A stretch of 40,982 bases of DNA from an uncultured Muribaculaceae bacterium. Lineage in GTDB: Bacteria > Bacteroidota > Bacteroidia > Bacteroidales > Muribaculaceae. This document shows positions 1-8,957 of the stretch, one piece after another. The stretch's first letter is position 1, and each line of letters opens with the position of its first letter. The notes beneath the pieces were generated by a model. It did not search any database, was not told the DNA's origin, and was given only the letters and a program-made list of their open reading frames with translations. The stretch is from contig CAJUDL010000032.1 in NCBI GenBank assembly GCA_910585285.1, forward strand, positions 1-40,982, read 5' to 3'. Made by a program: the position numbers and the translations under genes.

Positions 1-748
1 AGATCATCAGGAGCTTTCCGGTCTTGGTGCGGTAGAGGTAGCAGCCGTCGGTGACGTAGCCCCTGGGCGATTCTGGTGACGGCTGTATTCCGGTGGACCA
101 GTCGGGTGCCGAGCCATAGAATAGCACCTCCGGCTCCCCTGCCGTTCCGGAAAGGTCGGGGGCAAGCTCGATCAGCTCCATCGTGCCGTCGCCAAGTTCC
201 ACCCATTCGTGGCAGTAGACCATGTATGGCTTCCAGTCCTCCACCCAGAGGGTGCCGTCAAGTGCCATCATGCCTGGGGTGTGTGGAAACCTGTCAAATG
301 GCACGAAGGGTCCCTCCGGTGAGTCGGACACGAAGATCTGGGTGCCACGGTGCGTGAAGTCACCCCATCCAGGTTGACTCTTTTTCCATTTTATGTCGCT
401 GTTGATCGTGGCGAAAAGATAGTAGCGCCCGTTGTGGGAGTGCACCTCCGGAGCCCATACCGTCCCGGTCAGGGCGTTGCCGTCAGGTATCCTCATCACG
501 GTCTCCGGTCCATCCCAGTTCTCGAGGTCGCGGCTCGTGAACACTTCCACGCCGCCACGCACCTTGCCGTCACGGTCAATGGTGTCGGACGTGCGGTACA
601 TGTAGTACACCCCGGCCTCGCTGTCGGTCAGTATGTACGGATCCCGGATGTTGATCTCTGACAATTTCTTTGTTTCGGCACATATTACTCCAGTAGCTGT
701 TAATGCACATGCCATAATTATGCCGTTCAATAATCTAAATTTCTTCAT
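1..748 (-). CDS. GH43 family glycosidase, C-terminus cut by window edge
   Basis: Start ATG is at 748; 249 codons are visible before the sequence runs off the edge, so the C-terminus is missing. Residues 1-24 form an export signal (MKKFRLLNGI then a hydrophobic stretch). The rest reads as a five-bladed beta-propeller of glycoside hydrolase family 43: RDPYI near residue 36 (catalytic base Asp), TGTVWAPEVH near 95-103, and ALDGTLW near 162-168 (the pKa-modulating Asp). At the usual general-acid site the protein has YVTDGCYLY (about 231-239), with Asp where most GH43 enzymes have Glu; some Bacteroidetes GH43 proteins appear to share this, but I cannot verify it. Family members cleave arabinosyl or xylosyl linkages. 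It is the last visible gene of the minus-strand operon and follows the GH3 gene after 123 nt. Family call firm, substrate unknown. Confidence 0.85.
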   Translation of the reverse strand, partial: MKKFRLLNGIIMACALTATGVICAETKKLSEINIRDPYILTDSEAGVYYMYRTSDTIDRDGKVRGGVEVFTSRDLENWDGPETVMRIPDGNALTGTVWAPEVHSHNGRYYLFATINSDIKWKKSQPGWGDFTHRGTQIFVSDSPEGPFVPFDRFPHTPGMMALDGTLWVEDWKPYMVYCHEWVELGDGTMELIELAPDLSGTAGEPEVLFYGSAPDWSTGIQPSPESPRGYVTDGCYLYRTKTGKLLMI

Positions 749-806
749 TTTTATAATTCGCTGTATATAACAGACGCAACAAATTGGTGTTAATCGGTGC
801 CAATCC

Positions 807-836
807 CCCACTCCGGCTTGCGTAAGCCGGAATGGG
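807..836 (-). other. Intercistronic stem-loop between GH3 and GH43 genes
   Basis: A G+C-rich inverted repeat lies in the 123-nt gap. Seven uninterrupted pairs CCGGCTT/AAGCCGG close a GCGT loop, extended by a T-A pair, one mismatch and four more pairs. Read on the minus strand it is not followed by a U-tract, so it resembles an mRNA-stabilising or processing hairpin more than a Rho-independent terminator. Confidence 0.6.
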
Positions 837-871
837 AAAATGCACGCTTGACCTAAAACTACCTGTGTACT

Positions 872-3172
872 TTATTTTGCAATGAATGTGAGAACCTGCA
901 GGCTTCTGCTGTCGGGACCGACCATCACATAAAACTCTCCCGGCTCATAAAGATATTCTAAATCGGAATTATAGTATTTCAATTTCTCTTCATTAACTGT
1001 AAACACCACTCTTTTTGTCTCTCCTTTCGGAATATACACCCTTTGGTAACCTTTCAATTCCTTGACCGGTCTGGCGATACCAGCTATCGGATCTCGAAGA
1101 TAAAATTGCACAATCTCTACACCGTCACAGTCGCCCGTATTCCTAACATCAACACTCAATGTCAATGTTCCTCCCTTTTCAAGAGTGGTCGAACTTAAAG
1201 TCGGTTTCCCATATTCAAATGAGGTATAGCTCAATCCATATCCAAAAGGATAAAGCGGCTCATTGGAACAGTCGATATAATTGCTGCAATATCGGTTAAA
1301 AACGCCTTCCTGCGGGTCTGGATGGCTCGACATGAGGTGGTTATAATACAAGGGTATCTGCCCTACCGACCGAGGGAAAGTAGTGGTCAGTTTCCCCTGA
1401 GGAGACTTATCACCAAATACCACATCAGTTATGGCATCCCCAGCCTCGCTACCGCCAAACCATACATTCAATATCGCAGGCACATTCTCAGATTCCCAAT
1501 CAAGCACCAACGGTCTGCCGGTAAAAAGCAATAACACCACTGGTTTCCCTGTCTTCACCAGCGCTTTGAGAAGGTCTCGTTGAGTATCTGGAATCGTGAT
1601 ATCTGTCCGTGAAGCCGATTCACCACTCATATCCGATGATTCACCAATTGCAGCCACAATCACATCTGCCCGGTTAGCCACGGCAAGTGCTTCTGCACGC
1701 AAACTATTGTCATCCTTCACATATTCAATCCCCCGCAAGCCGGTAGCATTACGTTGCGTGGTCTCGTCATAGTAAATGTTACTACCTTTGGCATACAATA
1801 TTTCGGCTTCATTACCTACAGCCCTACGGAAAGCTGTCAATAGCGATTCATGATTCTCCGTCTTGGCAAGCATACTCCAGCAGCCACACATATTATTGGC
1901 AGCATCGGCAAGAGGACCAATCAACGCAATCTTACCTTTCTTCTTAAGAGGAAGGGTGTTGTTGTCATTCTTCAAAAGTACAAATGTCTCTGCGGCAATT
2001 GAACGCGCCTGCGCACGATGTTCCGGAGTAAATATGTCTTTTTTAGACCTTTCGACATTGCAATATTTATAAGGATCTTCAAAAAGTCCTAATTTCTGCT
2101 TTATCTTAAGCACTCGCCTGCAGGCATCGTCAATTGTCTTCTCCTTTACAAGACCTCGCTTAACCGCATCGGCAAGTGTCTTTACATATAATCCCGACAC
2201 CATATCCATATCCGTTCCTGCATTAAGAGATTTGGCTGCGGCGTCTTCCAGTGAGGCAGTGCCCATGGTCGACACTTCAGGCACTGAATTATAATCGGTT
2301 ACTACGAGTCCGTTGAAACCCCAATCAGCGCGAAGCACCCCATTAAGAAGCCATTTGGAGGCAGTGGAATGCAGACCGTTTACAAGGTTGAAAGAGGTCA
2401 TAAGACTTCCGACTCCGGCATCAACCGAAGCTTGAAACGGAGGAAGATAATAATTGAACATCCGCTCCTTACTCATGTCAACCGTATTATAGTCGCGGCC
2501 ACCCTCTGCAGCTCCATAGAGAGCGAAATGTTTCACACACGCGATAAGCGTGGAATCTGATTTCATGTCGTCTCCCTGATAACCTCGAATATATGCTTTA
2601 GCCATAACACTGCCAAGATAAGGATCTTCTCCCGAACCCTCTGCTATACGTCCCCATCGCGGATCACGACAGATGTCAACCATCGGACTGAAATTCCAAT
2701 TGACACCATCAGCCGTCGCCTCAATTGCTGAAATCCGAGCCATTCGCTCCACTGCAACTGAATCCCAGGAACATGAGAGAGCCAATGGTATAGGGAAGAT
2801 TGTCTCATATCCATGCACAACGTCCGCACCCACAAGCAACGGTATGCCGTGTGGTCCCTTCTCAACAGCGAGATGCTGCAGACGCGAAATCTCCTCCACT
2901 CCCTTTACATTGAAAAATCCTCCTATATTTCCCTCCAATATAAGGCTGTCAAGTTGCGGACCAAGAACAACACCGGATTGAATATCACCCCCTACTGGAA
3001 GGTTCAGCTGACCTATTTTTTCTTCAAGTGTCATCTTCGACATCAGATCGTCAACATATGAATCACCGTCGTTTTTTGAACAGGAAGATAAAGAATTTAT
3101 AGTTACAGCTCCACACAGAGCTGTAACTATAAATAATATTGAAAAATCTTTTTTGATCATTATATTGATCAT
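872..3172 (-). CDS. GH3 family beta-glycosidase, lipoprotein (BglX-like)
   Basis: A 766-residue exo-acting beta-glycosidase, probably releasing glucose or xylose from oligosaccharides in the periplasm or at the outer membrane. The signal peptide ends in a lipobox-like LSSC (Cys31). The GH3 N-terminal barrel shows DPRWGR (about 170), KHFALYG (214-220) and GLVVTDYNSV, whose Asp293 matches the catalytic nucleophile. The second alpha/beta domain carries MSGESASR around 515-522, with Glu518 the likely acid/base. A fibronectin-III-like domain closes the protein (about 660-766), which is the normal BglX layout and length. The start codon overlaps the stop of the upstream gene by 4 nt (3169-3172), suggesting translational coupling; Met5 is an alternative start. 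Family certain; aglycone and sugar preference cannot be read from sequence. Confidence 0.93.
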   Translation of the reverse strand: MINIMIKKDFSILFIVTALCGAVTINSLSSCSKNDGDSYVDDLMSKMTLEEKIGQLNLPVGGDIQSGVVLGPQLDSLILEGNIGGFFNVKGVEEISRLQHLAVEKGPHGIPLLVGADVVHGYETIFPIPLALSCSWDSVAVERMARISAIEATADGVNWNFSPMVDICRDPRWGRIAEGSGEDPYLGSVMAKAYIRGYQGDDMKSDSTLIACVKHFALYGAAEGGRDYNTVDMSKERMFNYYLPPFQASVDAGVGSLMTSFNLVNGLHSTASKWLLNGVLRADWGFNGLVVTDYNSVPEVSTMGTASLEDAAAKSLNAGTDMDMVSGLYVKTLADAVKRGLVKEKTIDDACRRVLKIKQKLGLFEDPYKYCNVERSKKDIFTPEHRAQARSIAAETFVLLKNDNNTLPLKKKGKIALIGPLADAANNMCGCWSMLAKTENHESLLTAFRRAVGNEAEILYAKGSNIYYDETTQRNATGLRGIEYVKDDNSLRAEALAVANRADVIVAAIGESSDMSGESASRTDITIPDTQRDLLKALVKTGKPVVLLLFTGRPLVLDWESENVPAILNVWFGGSEAGDAITDVVFGDKSPQGKLTTTFPRSVGQIPLYYNHLMSSHPDPQEGVFNRYCSNYIDCSNEPLYPFGYGLSYTSFEYGKPTLSSTTLEKGGTLTLSVDVRNTGDCDGVEIVQFYLRDPIAGIARPVKELKGYQRVYIPKGETKRVVFTVNEEKLKYYNSDLEYLYEPGEFYVMVGPDSRSLQVLTFIAK

Positions 3173-4731
3173 TTAATCACTTTCTTTGATGTTCCGTCTG
3201 AATAAACAATCACGTATATACCCTTGTCAAGACTGTCTGTATCGCTAACCTTAACACCTGTGATTGAATAAACCCCGGTAATTGTTTTCTCTGCTTCTAC
3301 AATTTTTTCGACACCCGAAGGATCACTATGCACACCATTTACCTCAGACATATTCACCTTGGCAAAGTTTATAGTCTTGTTCTTCATGTCAACCGTTACA
3401 TGATATGCCTGCGAGGTAAATTCACCATGCCTGCTCTCATCTATACAGAAATTGGGGTTTTTATTCTCTGGAGACCTCAATCCGGCAATGTCTCCTGTTA
3501 CCGTATAGTCCGGTCCGCTTGTCTTGTACTCCCAAACATTTTTATTAAATACACCAAAATAGAATCCCGGTTCTATGTACAAGTAAGTCTCATGCACGCC
3601 ATTCCCTTTGGGAACGCAATATACATAATCAGTTGGAAGGTCAAAACCCCATGCAGCGCGCAAATTATCACAGAATACGCCATTCTTAGCGGGATGAATG
3701 AATTTTTCTCCGGTTATCAAGGCAACACCCTCTCCATTTTCATCTACAACAGGATCTCCGAGCGGTTCGCAGAAGAGTGCTTTGTCTTCCGTGATAAACC
3801 AGATCCGATATCTGCCGGTTGGGGCATTGAATTTCCATGTTCCATCATAATTAGTAAAGAATTCCGGCTGCACCATCAGCTCCAGTCTTCCAAAATCCGT
3901 AAATATCATTGACTGATTCTGCGTCAGATCCAAATCCCAATATTCGTAATCGATGGTTTTATCATGACCTGTCAATTGTGTTGGGATTCCTGCCACGCCA
4001 TTGATTTTGCGTTCGTATGTGAAATCATCAGGGTTCTCGCCTTCTTTTAGGAATACGCACTTCTTATTCTTCAGATCGAAACGCACTGTGTATACGCCTG
4101 CCTGAAAATTAGCGGTAGCCTTATAGTCACCACAAAGATGGGAATTGCCATTCTCATTAACGAAGTAGACTGTCTCCACTTCATCTGAGGGCAGGGGTTC
4201 CATCTTATTGCCGCAGAGCACATAATTCTGATCCCAGTTTGGTTCGGCTTTGGAAACAAAATCGAAATCGGTTGCGAGATACATGGTCATCTGATACACA
4301 TCATCATCTATTTTTTTCGCCTGCATCGCATCCGGCAAATCTAATTTCCACGCGGGATTAGCTTTACCCGCCTTGGGATGCCCGAAACCTTGTCCTATCA
4401 GCCAAAGCACCTCGGGATATTTCGCACCCTCTTTAACAACAAACATTACTTTATCTACGGTGTTGTATTCAAGCGTATACTCACCTGTGATACCCGTAAA
4501 GACAGCGGTAGTGCCCGTCTCTATTTCAAAAAAATCTGGTTGAAGCATCTCATCGGCATAGACATCATCAAAACCTGCGAAGGTGACTGTCTCTCCATTT
4601 GTAAGCTGCACATTGGCTTTGAGGAAAGCCGTATTATCCGGATTTGTTGTCAACTCAACACCATTGACAGATTGTGCCCACATGCCCATACTCGACAGGG
4701 ACAGACTAAGTAGTAGTAGGTTTCTTTTCAT
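3169..4731 (-). CDS. Two-module surface glycan-binding candidate with T9SS-like C-terminal domain
   Basis: A 520-residue exported protein with a type-I signal peptide ending MWAQ and no lipobox Cys. Two modules of about 210 residues (21-235 and 242-455) match the modules of the neighbouring 668-residue protein: LQPDFF and VQPEFF, then a TGEY or TGRY strand, a W-L-I-G-Q-G-F-G-H-P turn in module 1, and closing strands of the type AGVYTVRFDLKN. Residues about 480-520 (YSITGVKV, GIYVIVYSDG, KKVIK) resemble a type-A type-IX-secretion sorting domain. Position after SusC, SusD and a lipoprotein paralogue suggests a SusE/F-like glycan-binding role. I recognise no named Pfam family with certainty, and binding is inferred from context and architecture. 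It lies 71 nt after its paralogue, with a stem-loop between them. Confidence 0.75.
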   Translation of the reverse strand: MKRNLLLLSLSLSSMGMWAQSVNGVELTTNPDNTAFLKANVQLTNGETVTFAGFDDVYADEMLQPDFFEIETGTTAVFTGITGEYTLEYNTVDKVMFVVKEGAKYPEVLWLIGQGFGHPKAGKANPAWKLDLPDAMQAKKIDDDVYQMTMYLATDFDFVSKAEPNWDQNYVLCGNKMEPLPSDEVETVYFVNENGNSHLCGDYKATANFQAGVYTVRFDLKNKKCVFLKEGENPDDFTYERKINGVAGIPTQLTGHDKTIDYEYWDLDLTQNQSMIFTDFGRLELMVQPEFFTNYDGTWKFNAPTGRYRIWFITEDKALFCEPLGDPVVDENGEGVALITGEKFIHPAKNGVFCDNLRAAWGFDLPTDYVYCVPKGNGVHETYLYIEPGFYFGVFNKNVWEYKTSGPDYTVTGDIAGLRSPENKNPNFCIDESRHGEFTSQAYHVTVDMKNKTINFAKVNMSEVNGVHSDPSGVEKIVEAEKTITGVYSITGVKVSDTDSLDKGIYVIVYSDGTSKKVIK

Positions 4732-4749
4732 AATTAAAGGTGTTTAAGG

Positions 4750-4789
4750 CTGCACGCTATGAAAAATGTCTTAAATTCACAGCGTGCAG
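4750..4789 (-). other. Stem-loop between the two glycan-binding paralogues
   Basis: Nine perfect pairs (CTGCACGCT, 4750-4758, with AGCGTGCAG, 4781-4789), one A/C mismatch and four more pairs close a 12-nt loop. It fills most of the only sizeable gap between the SusD-side genes and the distal enzyme genes. No U-tract follows on the minus strand. It could protect or process the mRNA and set unequal expression of the two paralogues; this is inferred from structure only. Confidence 0.6.
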
Positions 4790-4802
4790 TCAAGTTTATG
4801 GT

Positions 4803-6809
4803 TTATTCTAAAGTTATCCTTTCAGCAGTTATTGCCTTTTTGTTAGTGTCTACCGTTATCCGGTATGTACCCGCTGCGAACCCGGCTCCTTGCCCGAAAT
4901 TCACCCAGTCATCACGGAATAGGCCCTCTGTTGCAGAAACATCATACACAAGAGGCGTAATTACATCTGTCCATGAACCCTTATTTGTAAAGAACCTGAA
5001 CATGAAATTATCATTCAGCCGCAAGGTTGTCTCAAATATGCCGTTTCCTTTATTTACGCAACATACATAATCCTTAGGATCTTCCCATCCCCATTCGCCA
5101 TTCGCTTTTCCGGCGCGGTCTCCATCGCAGGAACCTGTGCCTGCCGGATGCGAATAATCATATCCGGTGATCCATAGACCATTGGGCCATTCATAGCTGC
5201 CCGTCCTCTCCACGTAGAGATGCTCGCGGGCGATACTGTACGACAGACGATATTCTCCGGATGGAGCAGTGAAGGTAACCTTATCACCGGAAACTGAGAA
5301 GTATTCCGGTTGCAGCATCAACTTAACGCGCTTGAAACCTGCAAAATCCATTTCCTGTCCTTGCGTCAGGTTGAAGTTTCCTTCGACATATCCTTTTATG
5401 CCAGATTCTACAAGTTTCGTTCCGTTGACACGAAGCTCCTGCTTATAATCGAGAGGATTATCTACCGTGCCCACAAGATACATCATATTGTTTTTCACAT
5501 CAACACGCACGGTATACACACCTGCCTTGAAGTCTCGTCCGGGAATTATGTCTCCGGTTATATGCCCGAAACCTTCGTCATTCACAAAAACATCCGCATC
5601 AATTATATTTTCGGGTATTGGAGATACACTTAATCCTTCATTCCAATTGCGTGATTTAAAAGGTTTTATTGCAAATTTCTCACTTAGGAAGAGTGTAGCT
5701 TCAAACAAATCATTATCTACTTTCCTACACAATATGGCATTCTGAGGATAATCGAAAGTATAGGTAAGTGAATTGGCATAATTGAGCGCAGGATGTCCGA
5801 AACCGGTTCCCAACAAAAGAAGATTATTGGGATATGCCGCTTTGGGATTCTGAATATAGATAAGGTGGCTATCAAGATCATAGCATAAATAATATGAAGC
5901 TGACGGACCTTTGAAAACAGCCGTGTTGTCGTTGAAATCTCCGAACCATTCGGGTTGCAACATCCTACGGACATTATCCGAGAAGCCTTTGAAGGTCACC
6001 GTCGAGCCTTGCTTCATATATACTTTTACGCTCATCATCTGCGAATATTCGCTGTTTGATCCCAATTGAATGTCGTTAACAAAAAGTTGCGGCACTTCGA
6101 CTTCGCCTTCAACAGGTTCTGCCGATACTGTTCCGAGATTCGTATCAACGATAAAGCGATATTTGCCGGGAGTCATAAGGGCTCCGGGAACAAAGTCATC
6201 TGTCGAGTTTTTGCCTATTAAAAATGGTGTCGCTATCGACATGTTTCCGGCATTGATTTCATTTTCCCATGCATGGAATTTGAAGAATTTGATCTTTGCG
6301 CCATCTCCCATATATATCACTGTCTCAAATATGCCCTTAGCCTTTTGAGGACATGTGAGCATATCCTTGGCATCATCAATCGACCAACCTTTGGCGGTCA
6401 CCCTTGAAGTTCCGGGATGTCCCCACCCTTCTCCTGTCATCCAGATATAATCCGGGTATGAACCTTCACGCAAATCTACATACAGAAGATTGGCAGATCG
6501 GTCATGGACAAAATTATACTCTCCCGAAGGTCCGCTGAAACGATATTGCCCGTCGGAATCCTTCGTGAACCATTCGGGCTGCAGAGCGCTGTCGAGATTG
6601 CGAATACCGCTAAACTGAACGATATCTCCACTCTGTACAGATATCTTTGCGCAGACTGCCTGGTCGTAAGCCACATCAATCAGCTCTACGCCATTGATGC
6701 TGACAACGTCTGCCCCCTCCCATTCCGGCCATTCAGACCATAAGCTGTTTTTGTCGGCACATGAAGCGGCACAGGCAGCTATTATAAAATATATTAATTG
6801 TCTTTTCAT
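4803..6809 (-). CDS. Three-module lipoprotein, SusE/F-like surface glycan-binding candidate
   Basis: A 668-residue lipoprotein (MKRQLIYFII..., AASC, lipid Cys about residue 17). Three tandem modules span about 36-235, 240-448 and 456-668. Each has an LQPEWF or LQPEYF motif, a (G/A)PS(G/A)xY strand, a phrase of the form YP or WP-x(2)-(I/L)W or LL, then a G-x-G-x-G-HP or related turn (GEGWGHP, GTGFGHP, YDYSHP), then an FE-T-LYL-like strand and a closing strand of the type AGVYTVRVDVKN. The closing strand recalls the repeated starch-binding domains of SusE/SusF, but I cannot assign a CBM family. Aromatic residues around LQPEWF and GHP are plausible sugar contacts. It starts 13 nt after the preceding gene's stop, in the SusE/F position of the operon. 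No function is demonstrated. Confidence 0.75.
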   Translation of the reverse strand: MKRQLIYFIIAACAASCADKNSLWSEWPEWEGADVVSINGVELIDVAYDQAVCAKISVQSGDIVQFSGIRNLDSALQPEWFTKDSDGQYRFSGPSGEYNFVHDRSANLLYVDLREGSYPDYIWMTGEGWGHPGTSRVTAKGWSIDDAKDMLTCPQKAKGIFETVIYMGDGAKIKFFKFHAWENEINAGNMSIATPFLIGKNSTDDFVPGALMTPGKYRFIVDTNLGTVSAEPVEGEVEVPQLFVNDIQLGSNSEYSQMMSVKVYMKQGSTVTFKGFSDNVRRMLQPEWFGDFNDNTAVFKGPSASYYLCYDLDSHLIYIQNPKAAYPNNLLLLGTGFGHPALNYANSLTYTFDYPQNAILCRKVDNDLFEATLFLSEKFAIKPFKSRNWNEGLSVSPIPENIIDADVFVNDEGFGHITGDIIPGRDFKAGVYTVRVDVKNNMMYLVGTVDNPLDYKQELRVNGTKLVESGIKGYVEGNFNLTQGQEMDFAGFKRVKLMLQPEYFSVSGDKVTFTAPSGEYRLSYSIAREHLYVERTGSYEWPNGLWITGYDYSHPAGTGSCDGDRAGKANGEWGWEDPKDYVCCVNKGNGIFETTLRLNDNFMFRFFTNKGSWTDVITPLVYDVSATEGLFRDDWVNFGQGAGFAAGTYRITVDTNKKAITAERITLE

Positions 6810-6822
6810 ATAGTGGTCGTGT

Positions 6823-8943
6823 TTATTTTATTGTTTCAAGCCATTGATAAAGCGATGTCGGATAGTCTGTCCAGCTGCCTACCCAGTGACCACCCGTAGC
6901 GTGCGGTTTCTCAAGATAAGGAACACCGTTTTTCTCACAGGCGCGTGCATATGCCTGACCGTTATAGATCGGGTCTACAACATCGTCATCCAAAGAATAA
7001 CCAATATAGGCAGGTGGTGTCTTTGATGTTACATGCAACTCCGATGAGAATGCATCTTCCAGAGCCTTGGTGGCTGGTTTGAAAAGAGCTCCGTAACTTC
7101 CCCAGTGTGTATGTTGGGGATTCATGGTTATCAAAGGATATAGAAGCACCTGGAAATCGATCATTTCAGGGATATATGAAGATAATGTCGTGGCGACGTG
7201 CGCGCCTGCCGATCCACCCATGACACCAATCTTGGAGTATCCGCCCCATTTGTCGCGGTTATCTGTCATCAACCTCAATACATTGTACGCATCCGTTGCA
7301 GGAACGGTATAGTTGCCATTCGGCATACGGTAGTAAACCACAGCAACTGTGACACCCTTGTTCTGGAAAACTTCCTTAAAATGAGCGATCTCTCCTTCTG
7401 CAAGTCCGCCATAACCACCCCCGGGGATACCAAGCACAGCCTTGCTGTTGGAATTGTCTGAATAGTAAACCTGCGCGGTTGGAGTGCTTCCATAGGTATA
7501 AATCTTCACCACCCCGTCTTCTTTGCGGATCACAGGACCCACAACAAAACCTGTTGTAAGGCAACGGTATTTTTCTCCCGCCTCTATGGCAACAGGGAGG
7601 GCAAACGGTTTACCTGCAAATTTCTGCGAGAGATTATCAAGATTCACCTTAACTTTAACAGCTACACTGTTTTCTTCTGCCTTTATCACAGCGGATGCGG
7701 CTTCAAATGCCGATTCATCCATAAGAGCAAAGGATGATCCGTATTTATTGTTATAGATCGCAATCTTATCCTTGGGATCCTCAGCCGGAATAAGGTTTAC
7801 AGGTATGTCTTCCGTTGCTTTTTGCCCGTTTGCAAGGCGAACAACAATCTCGGCAGTGCCGTCAAGCGCATAGACAGTGTTGTCGGTCATGTCAAACCCA
7901 ATATCTTTTTTACTGTCAATTATACTTGTTTCGTTGCCATTGAATCCGTTTTCAAGTGCTTGATACACATTCTCCGGAACATGTATTATACATCCGTGTC
8001 GAGCACCTGGACGGTCAGTGCCATCGTTGCAGACCGGTCCGACAAATGAATTCTCCACCCATGGTCCTTCCATTGAATCGGAAGTAAACATCTGGTATCC
8101 GAAAGGTCGCGAATTGTATGATTCTGCAAATATTGCATACCTGTTGTCAGGAAGCTGAACGAACATAGGAGCCTCACGCATCAAATCAAGCGTTGTCACA
8201 GGAGCACCTGGATTTGAATAAGGACCCGTAAGATTGTCAGACACGGCGATGCGCACTGTCTTACCTGTCTCGGGAGCTTCTTCAAGATCCCTCTCATCCT
8301 TTAAGATCGCATAATATTTGTCTCCTATTTTCCTAATAATTGTATCGATGATTGACATTTCCGCATCAGTGCCGGTGAAGTTGAAAAGAAGCTTCGGTTC
8401 TGAGAAAGTCTTGAAGTCTTTTGTCAGGACATAAAGGGTACGCATGGATTGCCAGTCGTTAATCCCTTCCACACGACATGCATGCCATGTAACAATATAT
8501 TGTTCGCTATCTTTGTCGAAATAAATCTTTGGCGCGCCAAAATCAGACACACAATAATATCCTATGTTCCTGGAGCTGTTGAAAACTTCCTCATCCATAG
8601 GCTTGACATCCCAATCAACACAATCTTCCGAAACCCACAGGGTGAGCGGACGCACACCAATCATATAGTATTTGCCATCTCCTCCCTGACAAATGTCAGG
8701 ATGCCCCTTATAGTCGGAATAGACAATATTCCCGCCGTTAAGAGTATGCCAGTTATATCCGTCACGCGACAATGCATAGTGCATCATATAATAACGTGAA
8801 TTGGTAATGAAGGCGAAAAGATATCCTCCATCCTGCGATTCAGGACGCACAGTCAGATCATTCTTCGGTGTGAGGTCGGCACTACACCCTACCGTCATTA
8901 ATCCGAACAATATTGTAATAATTATTGATTTTATAGTATTCAT
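6823..8943 (-). CDS. Trimodular lipoprotein: GH43-like + DUF1735-like + carbohydrate esterase
   Basis: I start the gene at ATG 8943, giving 706 residues and a clean lipoprotein signal (MNTIKSIIIT..., TVGC). A longer frame to 9000 would overlap susD and hide that signal. Residues about 35-325 form a GH43-type propeller with candidate catalytic residues Asp83 (GHPDIC), Asp200 (SIIDT) and Glu257 (REAPMF). Residues about 350-470 look like the beta-sandwich DUF1735/BT_3987-like domain common in Bacteroidetes surface lipoproteins. Residues about 478-706 are an alpha/beta-hydrolase esterase: an HGG-like PGGGYGG oxyanion loop, nucleophile Ser578 in GGSAGAH, an Asp in DDDVVDP near 654, and His686 in GGHW. 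Such esterases (BD-FAE type) deacetylate or deferuloylate plant polysaccharides. One chain could thus remove both an acyl group and a pentose side chain. The gene starts 14 nt after susD. Confidence 0.85.
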   Translation of the reverse strand: MNTIKSIIITILFGLMTVGCSADLTPKNDLTVRPESQDGGYLFAFITNSRYYMMHYALSRDGYNWHTLNGGNIVYSDYKGHPDICQGGDGKYYMIGVRPLTLWVSEDCVDWDVKPMDEEVFNSSRNIGYYCVSDFGAPKIYFDKDSEQYIVTWHACRVEGINDWQSMRTLYVLTKDFKTFSEPKLLFNFTGTDAEMSIIDTIIRKIGDKYYAILKDERDLEEAPETGKTVRIAVSDNLTGPYSNPGAPVTTLDLMREAPMFVQLPDNRYAIFAESYNSRPFGYQMFTSDSMEGPWVENSFVGPVCNDGTDRPGARHGCIIHVPENVYQALENGFNGNETSIIDSKKDIGFDMTDNTVYALDGTAEIVVRLANGQKATEDIPVNLIPAEDPKDKIAIYNNKYGSSFALMDESAFEAASAVIKAEENSVAVKVKVNLDNLSQKFAGKPFALPVAIEAGEKYRCLTTGFVVGPVIRKEDGVVKIYTYGSTPTAQVYYSDNSNSKAVLGIPGGGYGGLAEGEIAHFKEVFQNKGVTVAVVYYRMPNGNYTVPATDAYNVLRLMTDNRDKWGGYSKIGVMGGSAGAHVATTLSSYIPEMIDFQVLLYPLITMNPQHTHWGSYGALFKPATKALEDAFSSELHVTSKTPPAYIGYSLDDDVVDPIYNGQAYARACEKNGVPYLEKPHATGGHWVGSWTDYPTSLYQWLETIK

Positions 8944-8957
8944 AGTTGTGTAGCTGT

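Noticed and set aside
3328..3912. 194-residue plus-strand frame inside the two-module binding-protein gene
   Set aside because: It lies antisense to a well-supported gene, has no recognisable domain, and its composition follows from the opposite strand.
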